This document shows positions 1-13,000 of a stretch of DNA of 64,000 bases, in pieces. Under the pieces are notes generated by a model. The model made no database searches, was not told the origin of the DNA, and saw nothing but the letters and a program-made list of their open reading frames with translations. Where the stretch lies: positions 3,410,001 through 3,474,000 of the forward strand of contig JBBMOL010000021.1 in assembly GCA_037954665.1 (NCBI GenBank), written 5' to 3'. Numbering within the stretch: the first letter of the stretch is position 1; each line of letters begins with the position of its first letter. The stretch is from Laguncularia racemosa. Taxonomy: Eukaryota; Streptophyta; Magnoliopsida; Myrtales; Combretaceae. Both the position numbers and the translations under genes were made by a program.

Positions 1-612
1 TATACGCATACACGAATACACATTTAGATAGATAGACAGATAGATGGGTAGATTGATAGATAGAATGACACATAGAACAGAAAGTACACTTGTAAAACAT
101 AATGTTCAAATAAGAACACTAAAGATAATTATCATATTGAGATGCACTGCTATCTATCTGATTATACTGGGAATATCATGCTCAACAGGCTCTCCACTAG
201 TTTGCCAAAAGCCAAAAATTACAAAGAAGGGAAACATAGAAGATAAAACAGCAGAGCAATCAAGTCCTGCCATGCACACATATTGCAGAAATGATATATA
301 TATATATGTATGTATGTATATATATACACACTAACTTTAGTAAAATGAAAAGCTTGCTTAAGGCAATAAGCATCACTTTTACCATTAAATTTCATCAAAA
401 GCATTATGACAGTGGAACATCAGACTCCAAAATTTCATGAGAGCAACCACGGGTATTGGTAAAGCATAGAACAAAAGTAAAAGGCACGAAATGTATCATT
501 ATATGAAGGCATAGTTCAAGAAGACAGAAAAATCTTGGCTTGCATAATGCCTTTGGGAAGGAAAAAAAATCAATTGCAAATTCATATTTGAAAATATTCC
601 AAGTGATCTTAC
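1..612 (-). other. Intron of the LRR kinase gene with simple repeats
   Basis: This stretch follows the GT donor of the second LRR-kinase exon (minus strand), and no kinase C-lobe motif was found in it, so it is read as intron. It contains a GATA/GACA tetranucleotide run (about 24-68) and a TA/TATG run (about 294-330). The next exon must lie before position 1. Confidence 0.7.
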
Positions 613-3600
613 CATACAGATGCAGAGCCAAGCTATCACCATGGATATAATCTGCTAAAAGAAGCCTCTCTTGCTCTCTAGGTCCCCAATAGTATGCTCG
701 CAGAGAAACAATATTCGGATGCCTCATGGAGCCAATCTTTTTAACTTCCTTAGCAAAGTCTTTCTTATGCTTGACAAGTCCTACCCTTAACCACTTCACA
801 GTCAGCATATGACCATTGTCTAAAGTAGCTTTATATAGAGTTCCATGGCTACTTCTGCCGAGAACTTCTGCTAAAGCTCGTGATAACTCTTCTGCAGTAA
901 ATGCTAAAGATGAATCTAAGAAGAACAACTCTCCAGCCAAGCGATCTGGTGAGTAAACATCCAATCTGACAGGTGGTTCACGTACATCAATAAATCGAGG
1001 TGATGATGACAAAGGTGATCCTGGAGAAGACTTCCTTCCGGAAGTCGCAGGATGAATATCAGGAATATTTGGGTTTTTCAAGCCCGAATCCTTTGTAACT
1101 CCCTCTGGTGCAACATTTTCAACAATCTCAGTCATAATTTCACCTTGCCCTGACAGTGATCCTGAATTTGAAGTTAATAAATGGTCATGTGAAAAGCTCA
1201 GTGATGTAGGTGGAGGCCGGGCAGCTGAGTGAAACTTGAAAAGGGACGGGCGAGTAAATCTTCCTGATTTCACATCTCTGCTGGTATTTTGTTCACCAAA
1301 CCTACTTCTTCCATGAAATTCCTTAACCCGTGACCGATTATATGCGAGCAAAACAAAAAGAATCATGACAGCAGCCCCAACTGACGCAATGATGATTGCT
1401 ACTCTTATGTTATTACTTGAACGATGATGTCCACTCTGATCAGAATCGTCACCTGGTGACGGACCCCCTTGTATGCTCAGCAATGAATTCCCAGGCTTGA
1501 ACGAACTAGGATAGAACTTGAGTAAGTTTTCTGGAATTTTTCCAGACAGACCATTTTCTGATAGATTAAGTGAAACTATGCTGGATGGAAGATTGTCAGG
1601 AATTTCTCCAGTGAATTTGTTGCCAGATAAGTCAAGGTATTCCAAGTAACCCAGTTTGTTCAACTCACTTGGTATTTCACCAGATATCTGATTCCTTGCA
1701 AGATTCAGCCACTTGAGTTTCCCAAAATTACCTATCTCTGGAGGCAATGGACCACCCAGAGAGTTCCTAGAAAGATCAAGAAACTCCAATTGCTGAATTA
1801 GAGGCATTGACAATAGTTCACTAACATGTGATCCCGGAAAAGAAATCAGTCCACTAAAATGGTTTCCTGAAAGATTTAAGTAAGTCAAAGATGGCATAAA
1901 GAGTCCACTTGGAATTGTCCCATCAAATCTATTCAGGCTAAGGTCTATGGTGGATAATCTAGGAGAGTAACTTGATAAAGAAGGTAAGGCACCAACTAAA
2001 GAATTATTGCTAAGCTTAAGAGTTGTTAAACTTGAAACTTGAGAGGTTAGATTTGGAAGGCTTCCTGATAGCTGATTCGAGCTCAAGTCTAAAACTTCCA
2101 ATGGGGATTCCCAGTTCTCCAAGGCAGAGAGGTTACCAGAGATTCCATTTCTGCTCAAGTCCAACTTGGTGCAATTTTTAAGAACACTAGGTAAAGATCC
2201 TGACAATTGATTGGTTGAGAGATTCAAAGTACCCAACATAGTAGAATTTATATGTGGGATTGGACCTGTAGATATCACAAATCAGAAAGACAATTTAAGT
2301 CAGCAGCAAACAAGGATCAAAGCTACAAAAGAGTAATTCGTTGCTTGAAACATAAGGTGCAAAGTTGAAAATTTCAAATGCGATATGTCCAGATAATACA
2401 TACATCAACTTTTGTTCATACTTTATATATCGGAAATATATAAATGTTCCTTGCATATATTCCAACAGGTCCAAGACAGAAACTGTTAACTTGCAGGCAC
2501 TGGAAAATACAGCATGAATATGTCTGCTATATATAAGGCCTATGGTATAGAAGGATTTGTCACTAATTCTTATTCATTTGCTGAGCTGCTCAAAACAACA
2601 TTTAAAAATATTTAGTACACCCATCAAGGGTGTGTGATTTATTGCTTTCTGTTAGGGGAACAAAAGCAGCACAATGCATAGGATCTTCAGATTTGAAACT
2701 ACTGAAAGAGAACTAAAGAAAATGTCAATTGACTACTAGACTAATAATTTTTTGCAAATCATTTATGTCTCTCCTTGATAGACAATGTGCATGCTCACTT
2801 CCTGTACTTTCCCCACTTTATGAATGAAACAGAGTGCAGGGGAAAAAGAAAAGATTCAAAGACAGAACATGAATCATGAATCTCTTCCAGTTCCTATTCA
2901 TCAAAAAGAAATCCTTTGCTACAAACCATCAATCAGTTAGCTCTAAGTGCGTGCAAATGGCAACACATACAAGTGGTACCAAACAAGATTCCAACTACTT
3001 ACAATATCCAATTAAGTAGAACCAAACATGTAAATGGCGGTAAGGAATTATTTAAGCAAGTGATATGAGTGCTACTGGAGCAGGGTTAAACCCAATTTAC
3101 CTGTGAACTGATTGCCGCTGAGATCCAATTCCTCCCATGTGATCACAGTTTGAAACAACTCACTTGGCATCATCCCAGACAACATATTATTCCCCAATCT
3201 TAAAACCTGTAGTTTCAACAAAGAACCAAAAGAAGGCAACACTCCACCAATACCACTATCCCCCATATCCAAAACCTCCAAGTTCCTAAACACGCTAATT
3301 GATTCGGAATTGAAAAATCCCCCGTTCAGCTTATTATGACTCAAATTCAAATGCTTCAAGGTGTTAGCTAAACTAGAAACATTCTGAGCACCAATACCTA
3401 AACCACCTGAAAAATTATTCCTACTCAAGTCAACATGCTCGGTATTCACCAATTTCGACAATATGACACCAACATCACCCTCAAGTTGATTATTTTGCAC
3501 ATTCAAATACTTCAACTGATTCAAATTCCTCAATTGATCAACAGGAAACCAACCCAAAAACCTATTATGCGACAAATCAAGATGATTCAAGTTATACATG

Positions 3601-4025
3601 TCATTGATCCGCGGCGGGATCGGACCATAGAAGCTATTGCCAGAGAGATCCAAGTAACGAATAGTGGCCATTGTTCCTAATACCGGGGTAACCCGGCCCG
3701 TGAAGTTGTTCCCAGAAAGGCTAAGATTCTGGAGCATTTTAAGCCCAGTGAGGGTGTGGAATTTAAGCTCCCCGCCAAGCCCCAGCTGGTCGAGGGCAAT
3801 GGTGACTACGGATGAGCCGGTCTCGTCACACATTATGCCGGTCCACGACCCGGGACAGGGTGGATCCGACCCGGATCGGATCCATGAATTATTCACTTTA
3901 CCTAATGGGTCGACTTGGATACCCTTTTTGAACTCCAAGAGGAAAGTGGCGTCATTGCCGGAGACAATGACGAGGAAGAGAGAAAAAGATAGAGAGAGCG
4001 GTAGTAGTAAGAGAGACAGACTCAT
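613..4025 (-). CDS. LRR receptor-like kinase, 5' part (two exons, gene runs off left edge)
   Basis: Two exons were read: 3101-4025 and 613-2265, with a canonical GT-AG intron at 2266-3100. The junction codon is a split glycine, and the last exon ends at a GT donor (612-611), so more coding sequence lies beyond position 1. About 859 codons are present. Order: hydrophobic signal peptide (residues 1-23), LRR N-terminal cap with the paired-Cys segment CPGSWTGIMC, many LxxLxLxxN-type repeats to about residue 560, a transmembrane helix (about 590-613), a Ser/Pro-rich juxtamembrane part, then the kinase N-lobe (from about 770) with LGRSSHGTLYKA and the lysine motif VKWLR. The ATG at 4025 is chosen because upstream codons in frame give only TTG. 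The sequence resembles the plant LRR-III group around At5g10020, At2g27060 and GHR1, membrane receptors often predicted to be catalytically weak or inactive. The catalytic loop and DFG segment are not in the window, so activity cannot be judged. Confidence 0.9.
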
Positions 4026-4421
4026 TTGGAAAACCCCCACCCCCCTCAAAACAAAAACAAAAAAAAAGAAAGAAAAAGAACAAAAACCCTAACTATCGAT
4101 ACATTTGGAAAACCCTAACCCTAAGTAGTGAAATTGAGCTGAATGTAAGGGATTCAACGTGAAAAAGGTCGAACCTTTGAGAGTTAGGGTTAGGGTTTGG
4201 GCTTGTATTAGATTTTAGAAAGTGAAAGAGTGTTGTTGTTGGTGTTGTTATAATAGTAGTGGTGGTGGTGGCAGTAGTAGTAGTAGTAGATGAGTGAGTG
4301 CTAAGACAGAGAGAAACAGACCGTTAAAAATGGCGGTTTTAAGGTAAGGTTGGTGGCTGTGAGTAACTACAGACAGTAAAAGAACAACAGCTATACTTGC
4401 CCTCTTCCCACATTACCCACC

Positions 4422-4454
<33 letters not shown>

Positions 4455-4455
4455 A
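4026..4455 (-). promoter_or_regulatory. 5' leader/promoter of the LRR kinase gene with telo-box motifs
   Basis: Immediately upstream of the start codon are several AAACCCTAA-type telo-box motifs: near 4085-4092, 4112-4124 (two adjacent units) and the reverse orientation near 4181-4197. A GTGGTGG/AGT trinucleotide-rich stretch follows (about 4232-4290), then a CT run joined to a TA run (about 4422-4454). In plants, telo-boxes and CT-rich tracts are common in leaders and core promoters of growth-related genes. The transcription start cannot be fixed from sequence alone. Confidence 0.5.
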
Positions 4456-5994
4456 ATATCGATTTTCTTACTTTTTGTAGGAAAAACAATATTATCTTAT
4501 TTTATTTATATTAGTCAATAAAGCACTTTTATGGTGCATTTGCAATATGATAAACATTTCAATATTGTATTCATTTATTTACTATCTAATAATATCCATG
4601 TTTATTTATATTATAATTTTACAATATGCTTTAAATGTGGTTTTTAATACTGCTCTACTTTAATTCACCCAAAAAGATAAAATATATGGAGACAGAAAAA
4701 AATAATAATAATGGCTAGAAAGTAGGAAATGGGTCTTTCCTGCATTATTACTAACCAATTTGTGTTTAATGTTGATTTGAAAAAATTAAGCTAAATCATT
4801 AATTAGGTAAAGGAGATTCTTCTTTTTTTTTTTTTTTACGAAGACATACACTAGTTGTTGTGATATGTTAGAAACTACTATCACAAAATGGAACATGAAG
4901 AAAAAAATTACAAAAAAAAAAAAGACATGAAGGAAAAACAATTGAAATTGATTTAGTGTAGTATTGCAATATTCATTCCAAATTTATTTCTTACTATTAA
5001 GTGCTTCAAAGATTTTAGAATGGAATTTTAAGTTATATATATATAGACTTTCTATCTTTAATTTTAATGATTTTTTAAGTATAGATGAATATATCCCTAA
5101 ATTATAGAAATGCCCACAAAAAATATTATAGCATAAAATAAAAATAATATTATTTTTGGGTTAAATAAGATAGAAACATACGAGATTTTATAGGAAACTT
5201 TGGATGAATTTGTTGGAATAATGAAGTGAAGGTGGTCCACATTGTCACATGGTCTTCTCTTATAAATGGGCTGTTTTTTTGGTTCTTTCCCCAAATAAGG
5301 AAATACATTTATATTACTGGTCTTTCAGGTTTGTGTCTCTTAGTATGCATAATAATCCACCGAATAGGTTAAGGGAACTGTCCATTACTTCTCTTTTTAT
5401 TTTGTTCTTTTTCCTAGAATTTTCTTTCTTTCTTTTTTGTTTTTTTTTTTTTTCCAACCACTAATATATTACAATTTTTGGAATATGGAGGATTATTGAG
5501 CCCGATCATTTTGTTGAAAAATCAGTATCTATTAGGTCATCAGCTATAATTGTCAAACTCAAAATTCTATCCACAATTAGAATATATGAAATTAGTATAA
5601 TAGTATAAAACCGTATATAATCAGTATAATTGAAAAATTATAGAATCGTATATATAAATTTGTAATTCTATTGATAGGATATACTTAAATGATTTTACAT
5701 TAATTTTTAATTATGAAAACTTTCATAAAATTATAAACCCATAGATTCATACAATTAATTGGTGACTTTAACAATTAGGATAATAGCTTTGGCTTTAGAG
5801 GGCTAGTTTCTCTCTCTCTCTAAATCAAAATTAGGTGTGTAACAATAGGAAAGATTTTTTTTCAATAAATTATTATTTGTCTTATTTTAGGATGAAAAGC
5901 ATAAATTACGTAATCAATATGATAATTTTAACCCAACCATAGCATAAAAAGGTTTTAAAAATAAATTAATAAATGATAATACATTACTGACTTA

Positions 5995-6026
<32 letters not shown>

Positions 6027-8744
6027 CAAATCACAATTACTCAATATTAAATATGAAATATAACTTTATTATTGATAATATACTTATTAAAAGGGAAATT
6101 TTTTAATTACCTCATAGAAAATTAGGACCCCTTTGGATTTTATATGGCTAATTAATAAATAAACAAAAAAGAATTTTATTGATACGCCACATACATTTAT
6201 CATATCAATTTTATATTTTCATTTCATAGATCACAATTATTGACCTAATCTCTCATAACCCTATGAATTGATATCACATCTAAACTATATTTGAAAAAGC
6301 TAGTTTTTATTTTATTATTATTATTATTTTTTAATCTTCTTTTTGCTAATAACAAGTGGGATTTCTAATCCTATCTCCATGTATGCTTTTGCTATGGCCA
6401 GTCACACGAGGCACAATAAAGAACACATGCCGACCTTACTTTTGGACCTAGTTATTGGATGGATCAATCATGATGTACTTAATGGAGGAAACTGTCTTCA
6501 TTGATTCATTCATGAACTGTAGGTTGAATCACAAAACTGCCATTTTCTGTATGCCTCTCCCAGCATTCTTTAAAGCATTTATATTTATTTGTGTTTTAAT
6601 TTTGCTTAAGTTTGAGTTTGAGTCGATTGTTATTAAATTGAATGTGGGTAAATATTGAGTTAAACTGGAATAGTTTATAAAATAATTTTAACTTGTTTTT
6701 ATCTTACTTTTCATACTTTTATTGGTATAAAAGTTAATTTAATTCATAATTATATATGTAAACGATGTATTAAAATATGTGTTTCATATCATGTTAGGTC
6801 AAGGCTCTATGTTTACAAATGTATTAAAAATTGAGTATGGTGCATGCTCCATTTCCATTTACCCTATTAACATTACCATTAATTTTTTATTACAACTTTG
6901 ACAAGCCAATATGACCAAACTAATATTTCAATATATTTGAAAATTTTGAAAATTGTGGATGTCTTTTTTTATTATTTATTTATAATTACAACAAGGGAGG
7001 GGAGATGACTCAAATCTGGTTTATTCAATATAAAGCTAAATGTTTATGCCATTAGGTTATAGTAGGGGTGGACGTGGTTTAATTCGATATGATTTATCCT
7101 TTTAATTGAATCTAATCATATATTACAATTCGGGTTTTTTCTCCTAAATTAAACTTAATCATACAATTCCATTTATATTTTTTTTGAATCTAAAAAAAAA
7201 AAACAGTTTAGACCAATTCAATTCATGGCTTGAACCATTTTTAAATGTGTTAGCAATTGTATATATATATATATATATAAGTTAATAAGTTATGAAAAAT
7301 TATACTTAATATAAAAAATTAATTTATTATCTTTTATTCAATACCACTCTCCATCTTTAATGTCCATTTGATATATTTAAGAAAAATTTATTGCCTTTTC
7401 AAAGGTAATTATGATTTCTATATCAATTAATAATTAAAAAAATACAAAAAAAATTATTTGATAAAAACTAAATAAGATGAGGAATTAAATAAGTAATATA
7501 AAATTCTTTTTTTTTAGTCATATATTTTTAAAATTTTATCATTATTTTTTTCTTTACTTCTCATAGTTCGGTTAGATTCATAATTTTTTAATATAAAAAA
7601 TAAAATTTAATTTAATTCGTTATTTTTTAAAATTTTTAAAAATGATTCAAACTTAATTTATAATTAGACAGTTTGATTCATTTTTTTTTTTTAGCCCTAG
7701 CTACAAAGGCCTCGGTAGGTGAGATGTGCTATTCCTACCTACGTACGCTAAAAGAAATAGGAATTGAAGTGGAACCAAAATGCCAAGTCAAACCAACCCA
7801 TCTAATCAATTCGGTTATTTGTTGGATTTTTGTACTATCCCTATCAAATAATCAATTATTAAAATCATAAGAAAGAATATAATGTCATAATAATATCATA
7901 AGGTGTTTAAAAATTTTAAATAATCTTAATTATTAATTTGTAAATTAAGAAAAAAAAATAAAAAAAAGAAAAAACTAAAAAGATCCAAATCCTCATAGTT
8001 ATTCCTCTCAAAGGAACTATAAATAATAGTATATTTATGATTAATAATATATCAATACTTTTAAATATATTTCTAATTTATTATTAATATCATTTTATGT
8101 ATAATTAAACAAATCGATAAAAGGATACAACAAAATAAAATAATAATTTTAATTTTAATTCATTATTATATAATTCATTCCGCAACCCAATATGTTTAAA
8201 ATCTTTAGTCTTGATAGGATACTTGTTAAAGTGTACGGTTTTTAAGGCATGCTTTATTAGTTTTTACAATATCTATATAATCTGATTTTAAACCTTAAAC
8301 CTTATTATTGTACGTTAAGGTATAGGGTATTATATTATCTCAAGATTGTGAAATCATCTTGGAGTTGTAACATAACATAACATATATATATATATATATA
8401 ATTAATATATGTGAAAAAAATTCAATCTTAGAATAAAATGAAAAGTACTATTGGCATAAGATAAAATAAAAACAACATATCGAGAATCGTGCATCATGTT
8501 TGTCGACTGTCGAGCTCCTGTTCGATTTGAAAACTAAAAGCCAGCCCTTTTGTACATCTCTAATTTGGGTCAGGAAGTCACACATCACTTTGTAAGTCGA
8601 CAAAAATGAGGGGAAGCTTCCTCTTTCAATACCAAAGGCTCCATTCCTTTATTATTATTATCAGTTTTTTTAACCCTTTCCCTAACTTTGACAAGACAGG
8701 TACGGTGGATATCATTGCTGTAATATAACAATTAGTAATGGAAT
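4456..8744. other. AT-rich intergenic DNA with TA microsatellites
   Basis: No gene or recognisable element was seen. The stretch is very AT-rich with many stops in all frames. TA dinucleotide runs lie at about 5994-6020, 7260-7279 and 8381-8400, and poly-T or poly-A tracts are frequent. Short open frames here have no recognisable motif. Confidence 0.6.
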
Positions 8745-9129
8745 AATTTTTATTTTTTTTTCTATAATAAAGCAAACTGAAATTAATAGTTACAAATAGT
8801 CATATAAAATTTAATTACAAGCCAAATGTTCAATGCATTCTTCATCTTTCAAGAGACACCTGCTTTTCCTACATAAGCCATAGCTCAATATATCTTGCTG
8901 CAAAAAATTCAAAAGTTTAGTAAGAGGAACAAGAAACAAAATAACATCTTCATTTCGATATTGAATATTTGTGGCTAGCCAATCCGCAACATTGTTAGTC
9001 TCCCTTAGTACTACTTAAACTCTCATCTCCCAATGGAGAGAGACCTTTTCCCTACAAGCAAGTAATACATTGTGATATTTCAATTTGATATTACTAGAAG
9101 AATTAATATTAATTTCAATTTTTTTATAT

Positions 9130-9370
9130 CTTTTGACTAAACAAAAATGTAACTCCCAATATATTCCCCATAACTTAGTTGCAATTATGTCAATTCGGCC
9201 TAATTTGTTTTTGCAAAACCAAAAAGCAAATGACCGCGATTATCTCTTATAATTCTACTAGCTATTGCTTAACCACTTGTAGCAATAACAGACCCATCTA
9301 TGTTAAGTTTGGTCCATCCTTTTTGTGGTATTTGCCAATGTAGATTTTGCCATTCCACTTTGTCTAAACG
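9130..9370 (-). pseudogene. LINE RNase H-like domain remnant
   Basis: Minus-strand reading gives GWTKLNIDGSVIATSG followed, after one stop, by IIRDNRGHLLFGFAKT. This is the beginning of the RVT_3/RNase H domain at the C-terminus of plant LINE ORF2. The first catalytic Asp (in NIDGS) is visible. The domain then breaks up towards 8880. Confidence 0.75.
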
Positions 9371-9560
9371 CCGACTTTTTTTTTTTTTTTAAATGTGCCC
9401 AATATTCATGAGCGACACATCTAACTTAACTCATAAGAGATTCCTACTGCATAGTTGGATTGAAAAATTTTCTATTCCTAGTAAACCATATTTTCCATAT
9501 CAAGAAATCTAACATCAAGGCTCTAGGTAGATGAGCTTATTGTGACTCCTTTTTATGGAT

Positions 9561-9779
9561 CTAATAATTTGCTTTAATCCATTCAAAACAATCCAATTCA
9601 TTTGAAGTATTGGTATTGTTATTTGTAGACCGTAATAGCACATCTTTAATATAAGGACAAGTTTGAAAGACATGATTTTCATCCTCTTGAACTTCTCTAC
9701 AATGAGGATAGCATGCATTATCTTTTATATCCTTGTGCTTTAAATTTATTACTAGTAGTTTTATTTTAGGTGGAAACAA
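9561..9779 (-). pseudogene. LINE zf-RVT (Cys/His) segment
   Basis: An open stretch of 72 codons contains CYPHCREVQEDENHVFQTCP, the Cys-Cys-His-Cys arrangement of the zf-RVT domain found between reverse transcriptase and RNase H in plant LINEs. It starts with PPKIKLLV, matching the usual lead-in of that domain. It is part of the decayed LINE and not a separate gene. Confidence 0.75.
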
Positions 9780-10249
9780 ATTGCTCTAGATCCATTGCCA
9801 TTTACTTCCTTCTATCTATTTTAAATAACTGAGTGAAGTAGATTTCCTATAATGAATGAATGATTTTACAGTTAAAATCTATAATCTGCTTATCTTTTTT
9901 AAAATTGTTCAATTAAACAGAACCAATTTTCCCTATCAAAGAGTCGAAGATTGGAAATCCCATCCTTTCTTCATTACATGTTATATTGTTTATTCAACAA
10001 TCTCTAACTATTACATTTTGTGTTTCATACTCAAAGGTCTTTGAATTATCTCTCTTATAATAAAATTTCCAACCCATTTGTCTTGCTAAAACTTGGCTTT
10101 TCATCCATCCCCTAAAAACATATTGCCATTCTTTTCTTGCCACTCTTAACCAACAACAAGTTCTTTAGCATTAAGAGGTAATGTGCTCCTAAATTTAATG
10201 TGCTCCAAATGACATTTTTCTATCTCAATTCTCATATTCTTTTGATGCT

Positions 10250-11480
10250 ATAAGCTTTATTCCTAATGCTTAAGTTTGCTAAGCCTAGACCTCTTTCTCC
10301 CTTAGGTCTAGTCATTTTGGTCCATGCTAACTAGAGGACTTTGGATTGTTCAACTTTACCATCCAAAATGAAGTTCCGTGTCATAGAGTCTAACTTTGAA
10401 ATAATTTTGGTGGGTAATTGTTCAACTTGCATATAATATGTTGCTAAGGATTCTAGAGTTGACTTAGCTAGAATTAATCTACCCACCATGCTTTATTGTT
10501 TTGCCTTCCATCCATCCAATTTCTTCTAAACTTTTTTCCACTAGAAAATTAAGCTGAGAGTTGATTACTTTTCAACCTTTATCAAGAAGAAAACCTAAAT
10601 ACTTGTTGAACGATTCTATTTCCTTGATGCGTAAAATATTTACTAACTCTTCTTTCTATGTAGGCATCACATTTGATGAAAAGAAAACAACCCATTTATT
10701 TTCATTAGTTTCCAATCCTCAATGGTAAGAAAATTTGTTCAACACTTGTTTCATAATAGAGGCATTCTTTATAGAAGCTTTAGCTAATAGGATTGCATCA
10801 TTTGCAAACATAATGTGTAATAATTTAAAATCACTTCCTTAAACCTCAAAAGGTATCCAACTACCTTCATATACAAGCATCTCAATAGTTTTACTCAAGA
10901 ATTCCAAAGCCATAATGAAAAGATAAAGTGACATTAGATCACCTTGTCTTAATCCACGACTATGTCTAAAAGAAGGCAGTTGAACTCCCATTTACTAGAA
11001 TCTCAATTGAAGTTGAGCAAATACATTACTTAATTAATTATCTCCATTGAATGGGTGGTTGCAAGCTAAGCAAGACCAAATAAATGAAGCCCCCCTCTAA
11101 AGTGTTATAGGCCTTCTTTAGATCTAGCTTTATTATTATCCATCCTTCTTTTTCTTTTTTCTTTTTCTACGGCAAGAATGCAAAATCTCATTTAGAAGAA
11201 TAATTTAATCAATTACTTTCCTTCCTTACAAAAAAACTTGTTTGCTTTGAATGAATTACTTCCTCTAACTAAGGCCTTAATCTACCTATAATGATTTTTG
11301 CTAAGATTTTATAAATGGTGGTACATAAACCTATAGGTTGAAATTGTTTTATTATTGATGCTCATCCTTGCTTTGGGATTAAAGTTAATTGTGTTTGGTT
11401 CATTTCTTCATGAATAATTCCCTTTGCAAAACATTCTTGAATGATTTTTACTATCAATCCTTTAATAAAATTCTAACATT
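10250..11480 (-). pseudogene. LINE reverse transcriptase remnant
   Basis: This is the reverse transcriptase part of the LINE at 8745-12463. Minus-strand reading gives LINE-type blocks in order: NQTQLTLIPK with a following QFQPIGL (about 11300-11400), the active-site block as FANDAILLA (near 10790-10815) and the PKGERGLGLANL block (near 10285-10320). The family normally has FADD, so the second-last acidic residue is changed. Stops and frame changes lie between the blocks. Confidence 0.75.
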
Positions 11481-12462
11481 TTTGAAAAAAGAGAGCATTT
11501 AGCCCATCTTTTCCCAAAGATTTTCAAGGGCCAATTGACATCATAGCTTGCCAAATCTCCTTTTTCCTCAATGGATTTTTGAAATTCTAGACATATGTTT
11601 GAATCAAAATTGTATTGCAACTCTTCTGGTATAGGATTAACATTATTTCCACTCTCTTTTTTGGACTTAAATAGGTTTGTATAGAGATTGCTAATAAGTT
11701 GTCTAACTACATTTTCCTCAAATCTCCAAAATCCTATATTACCTTGTAAAGCTAGGATTCTATTTTTTTATCTTCACCACAAAACTAGTGAATGGTAATA
11801 TCTAGTATTTCTTTCACCATCTTTAATCCACTTTATCCCAGCCTTCATTTTCCATAAAACACTCCTCTCTCTCCAAATATTGATGTAGTTGATTTTGCAA
11901 ATTTTGTACCTGATTAACAAGATCTAGAGATAGATTCAATCTAATGACCAACTTTAGTTTTTTTTTTTTTTTTGTATTAATCTCTAAGAATCTATTTTTT
12001 TCTATTCTTGAATTATGCTAAAAACATTTTTATTCCATTCTTTTATATGTGATGGAAGCTCTTCCATAACTTTTAGGAAATCATCATTATTTTGTTTCCA
12101 AAGCTACTTTAAAAGAGGGAGATAGGTTTCATGTTGACACCACATTAGTTGAAAATGAAAAGTTTTATTACAATAATTTTCATCAATGTAAAGATGAGTT
12201 TTTAATAATAACAGACAATGATCAAAAAGTTTATGCATGTAAAATTTTTGCCTCTACCTCTAGGTAAATCATTCTCCAATTATTATTATACCATCCTCTA
12301 TCTAGCCTCTTTTGAATCAAACCTAAGATGTTTTGTCTATTTATCTAAGTAAACTTTGGACCTATATATCCCATGTTCATCAAACCACAATAACTCATAC
12401 ATTGTTGATATTTAAAAATTCTATTTTTTGTAAACACACCACTGCCCCATTTAATGAAATAT

Positions 12463-13000
12463 ATTGTTGACTTATTCTTTGATTGAATTGAATATATTCT
12501 TTATAGAATAGCAAAATAGCAACCGAGAAGAATATTGAAACCATGGAGAGAATAATTTATGGAGTGAACTGTGAGGTTTATAAATTTAGCTTAATTATTG
12601 CAAGTCTAACTAAGTTTAAGTTAAACTTAAATATTAGTTAAATTGAGCTTAAACGTGCTTAATAGATTAATTTCAAGCTTACATAATGCCACTTTAAATT
12701 AAGCTCGACTTTAGAATTTTAAACTTAATCAAGCTTAAGTTAAAGCTTGAGATTTGAAATCTCAAGTCGTGTTATGGTGATGCTCAGCATTATATCGTTT
12801 TATCTTAACTTGAATATGGCCATAGCTAGAACTCAAAATCAAATGACCACAAATGGTAATAATTTTAAGGTTTTAGCGATGTTTGGGGCATGCCTACACA
12901 TTTTTCATAAAATATGGGAAGATGAAATCATAAATTATGAATTTAAGGGACTTAGGGTTAGTAATTTGGCACATGACTTAGCAACTTGAACAAAAACAAT
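12463..13000. repeat. Direct repeat copy 1 (about 540 bp)
   Basis: This copy is closely similar, with small indels, to 15584-16112, in the same orientation. Both begin with ATTGTTGACTTATTCTTTGA and end with CACATGAC-TAGCAACT. The left boundary interrupts the endonuclease part of the LINE. The copy contains a perfect palindrome with 10-base arms around one base (12746-12766). An 80-codon open frame inside (12747-12989) is broken in the other copy, so it is not treated as a gene. Confidence 0.75.

Larger units (their letters stand above)
8745..12463 (-). mobile_element. Degenerate LINE (non-LTR retrotransposon), 5' interrupted
   Basis: Read on the minus strand the domains follow the plant LINE order. 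First is the C-terminal part of an APE-type endonuclease (about 12120-12450; GLMDMGYIGP-like stretch, then LDRGW and DHCLLLL-like). Next is the reverse transcriptase (about 10250-11480; NQTQLTLIPK, then FAND in place of FADD near 10800-10815, then PKGERGLGLANLS near 10280-10320). A zf-RVT segment follows (about 9640-9760; CYPHC...HVFQTCP), then an RNase H-like domain (about 9130-9350; GWTKLNIDGS and IIRDNRGHLLFGFA). The T-rich tract at 8745-8760 would be the poly(A) tail. Frames are broken repeatedly, so it is inactive. The endonuclease N-terminus is missing where a repeated sequence begins at about 12463. Confidence 0.82.

Noticed and set aside
3435..4092. Plus-strand open frames opposite the LRR exon
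   Set aside because: They are antisense shadows of a well supported exon.
12747..12989. 80-codon open frame as a small gene
   Set aside because: It lies in a repeat, and the same frame is broken by a shift and stop in the second copy.
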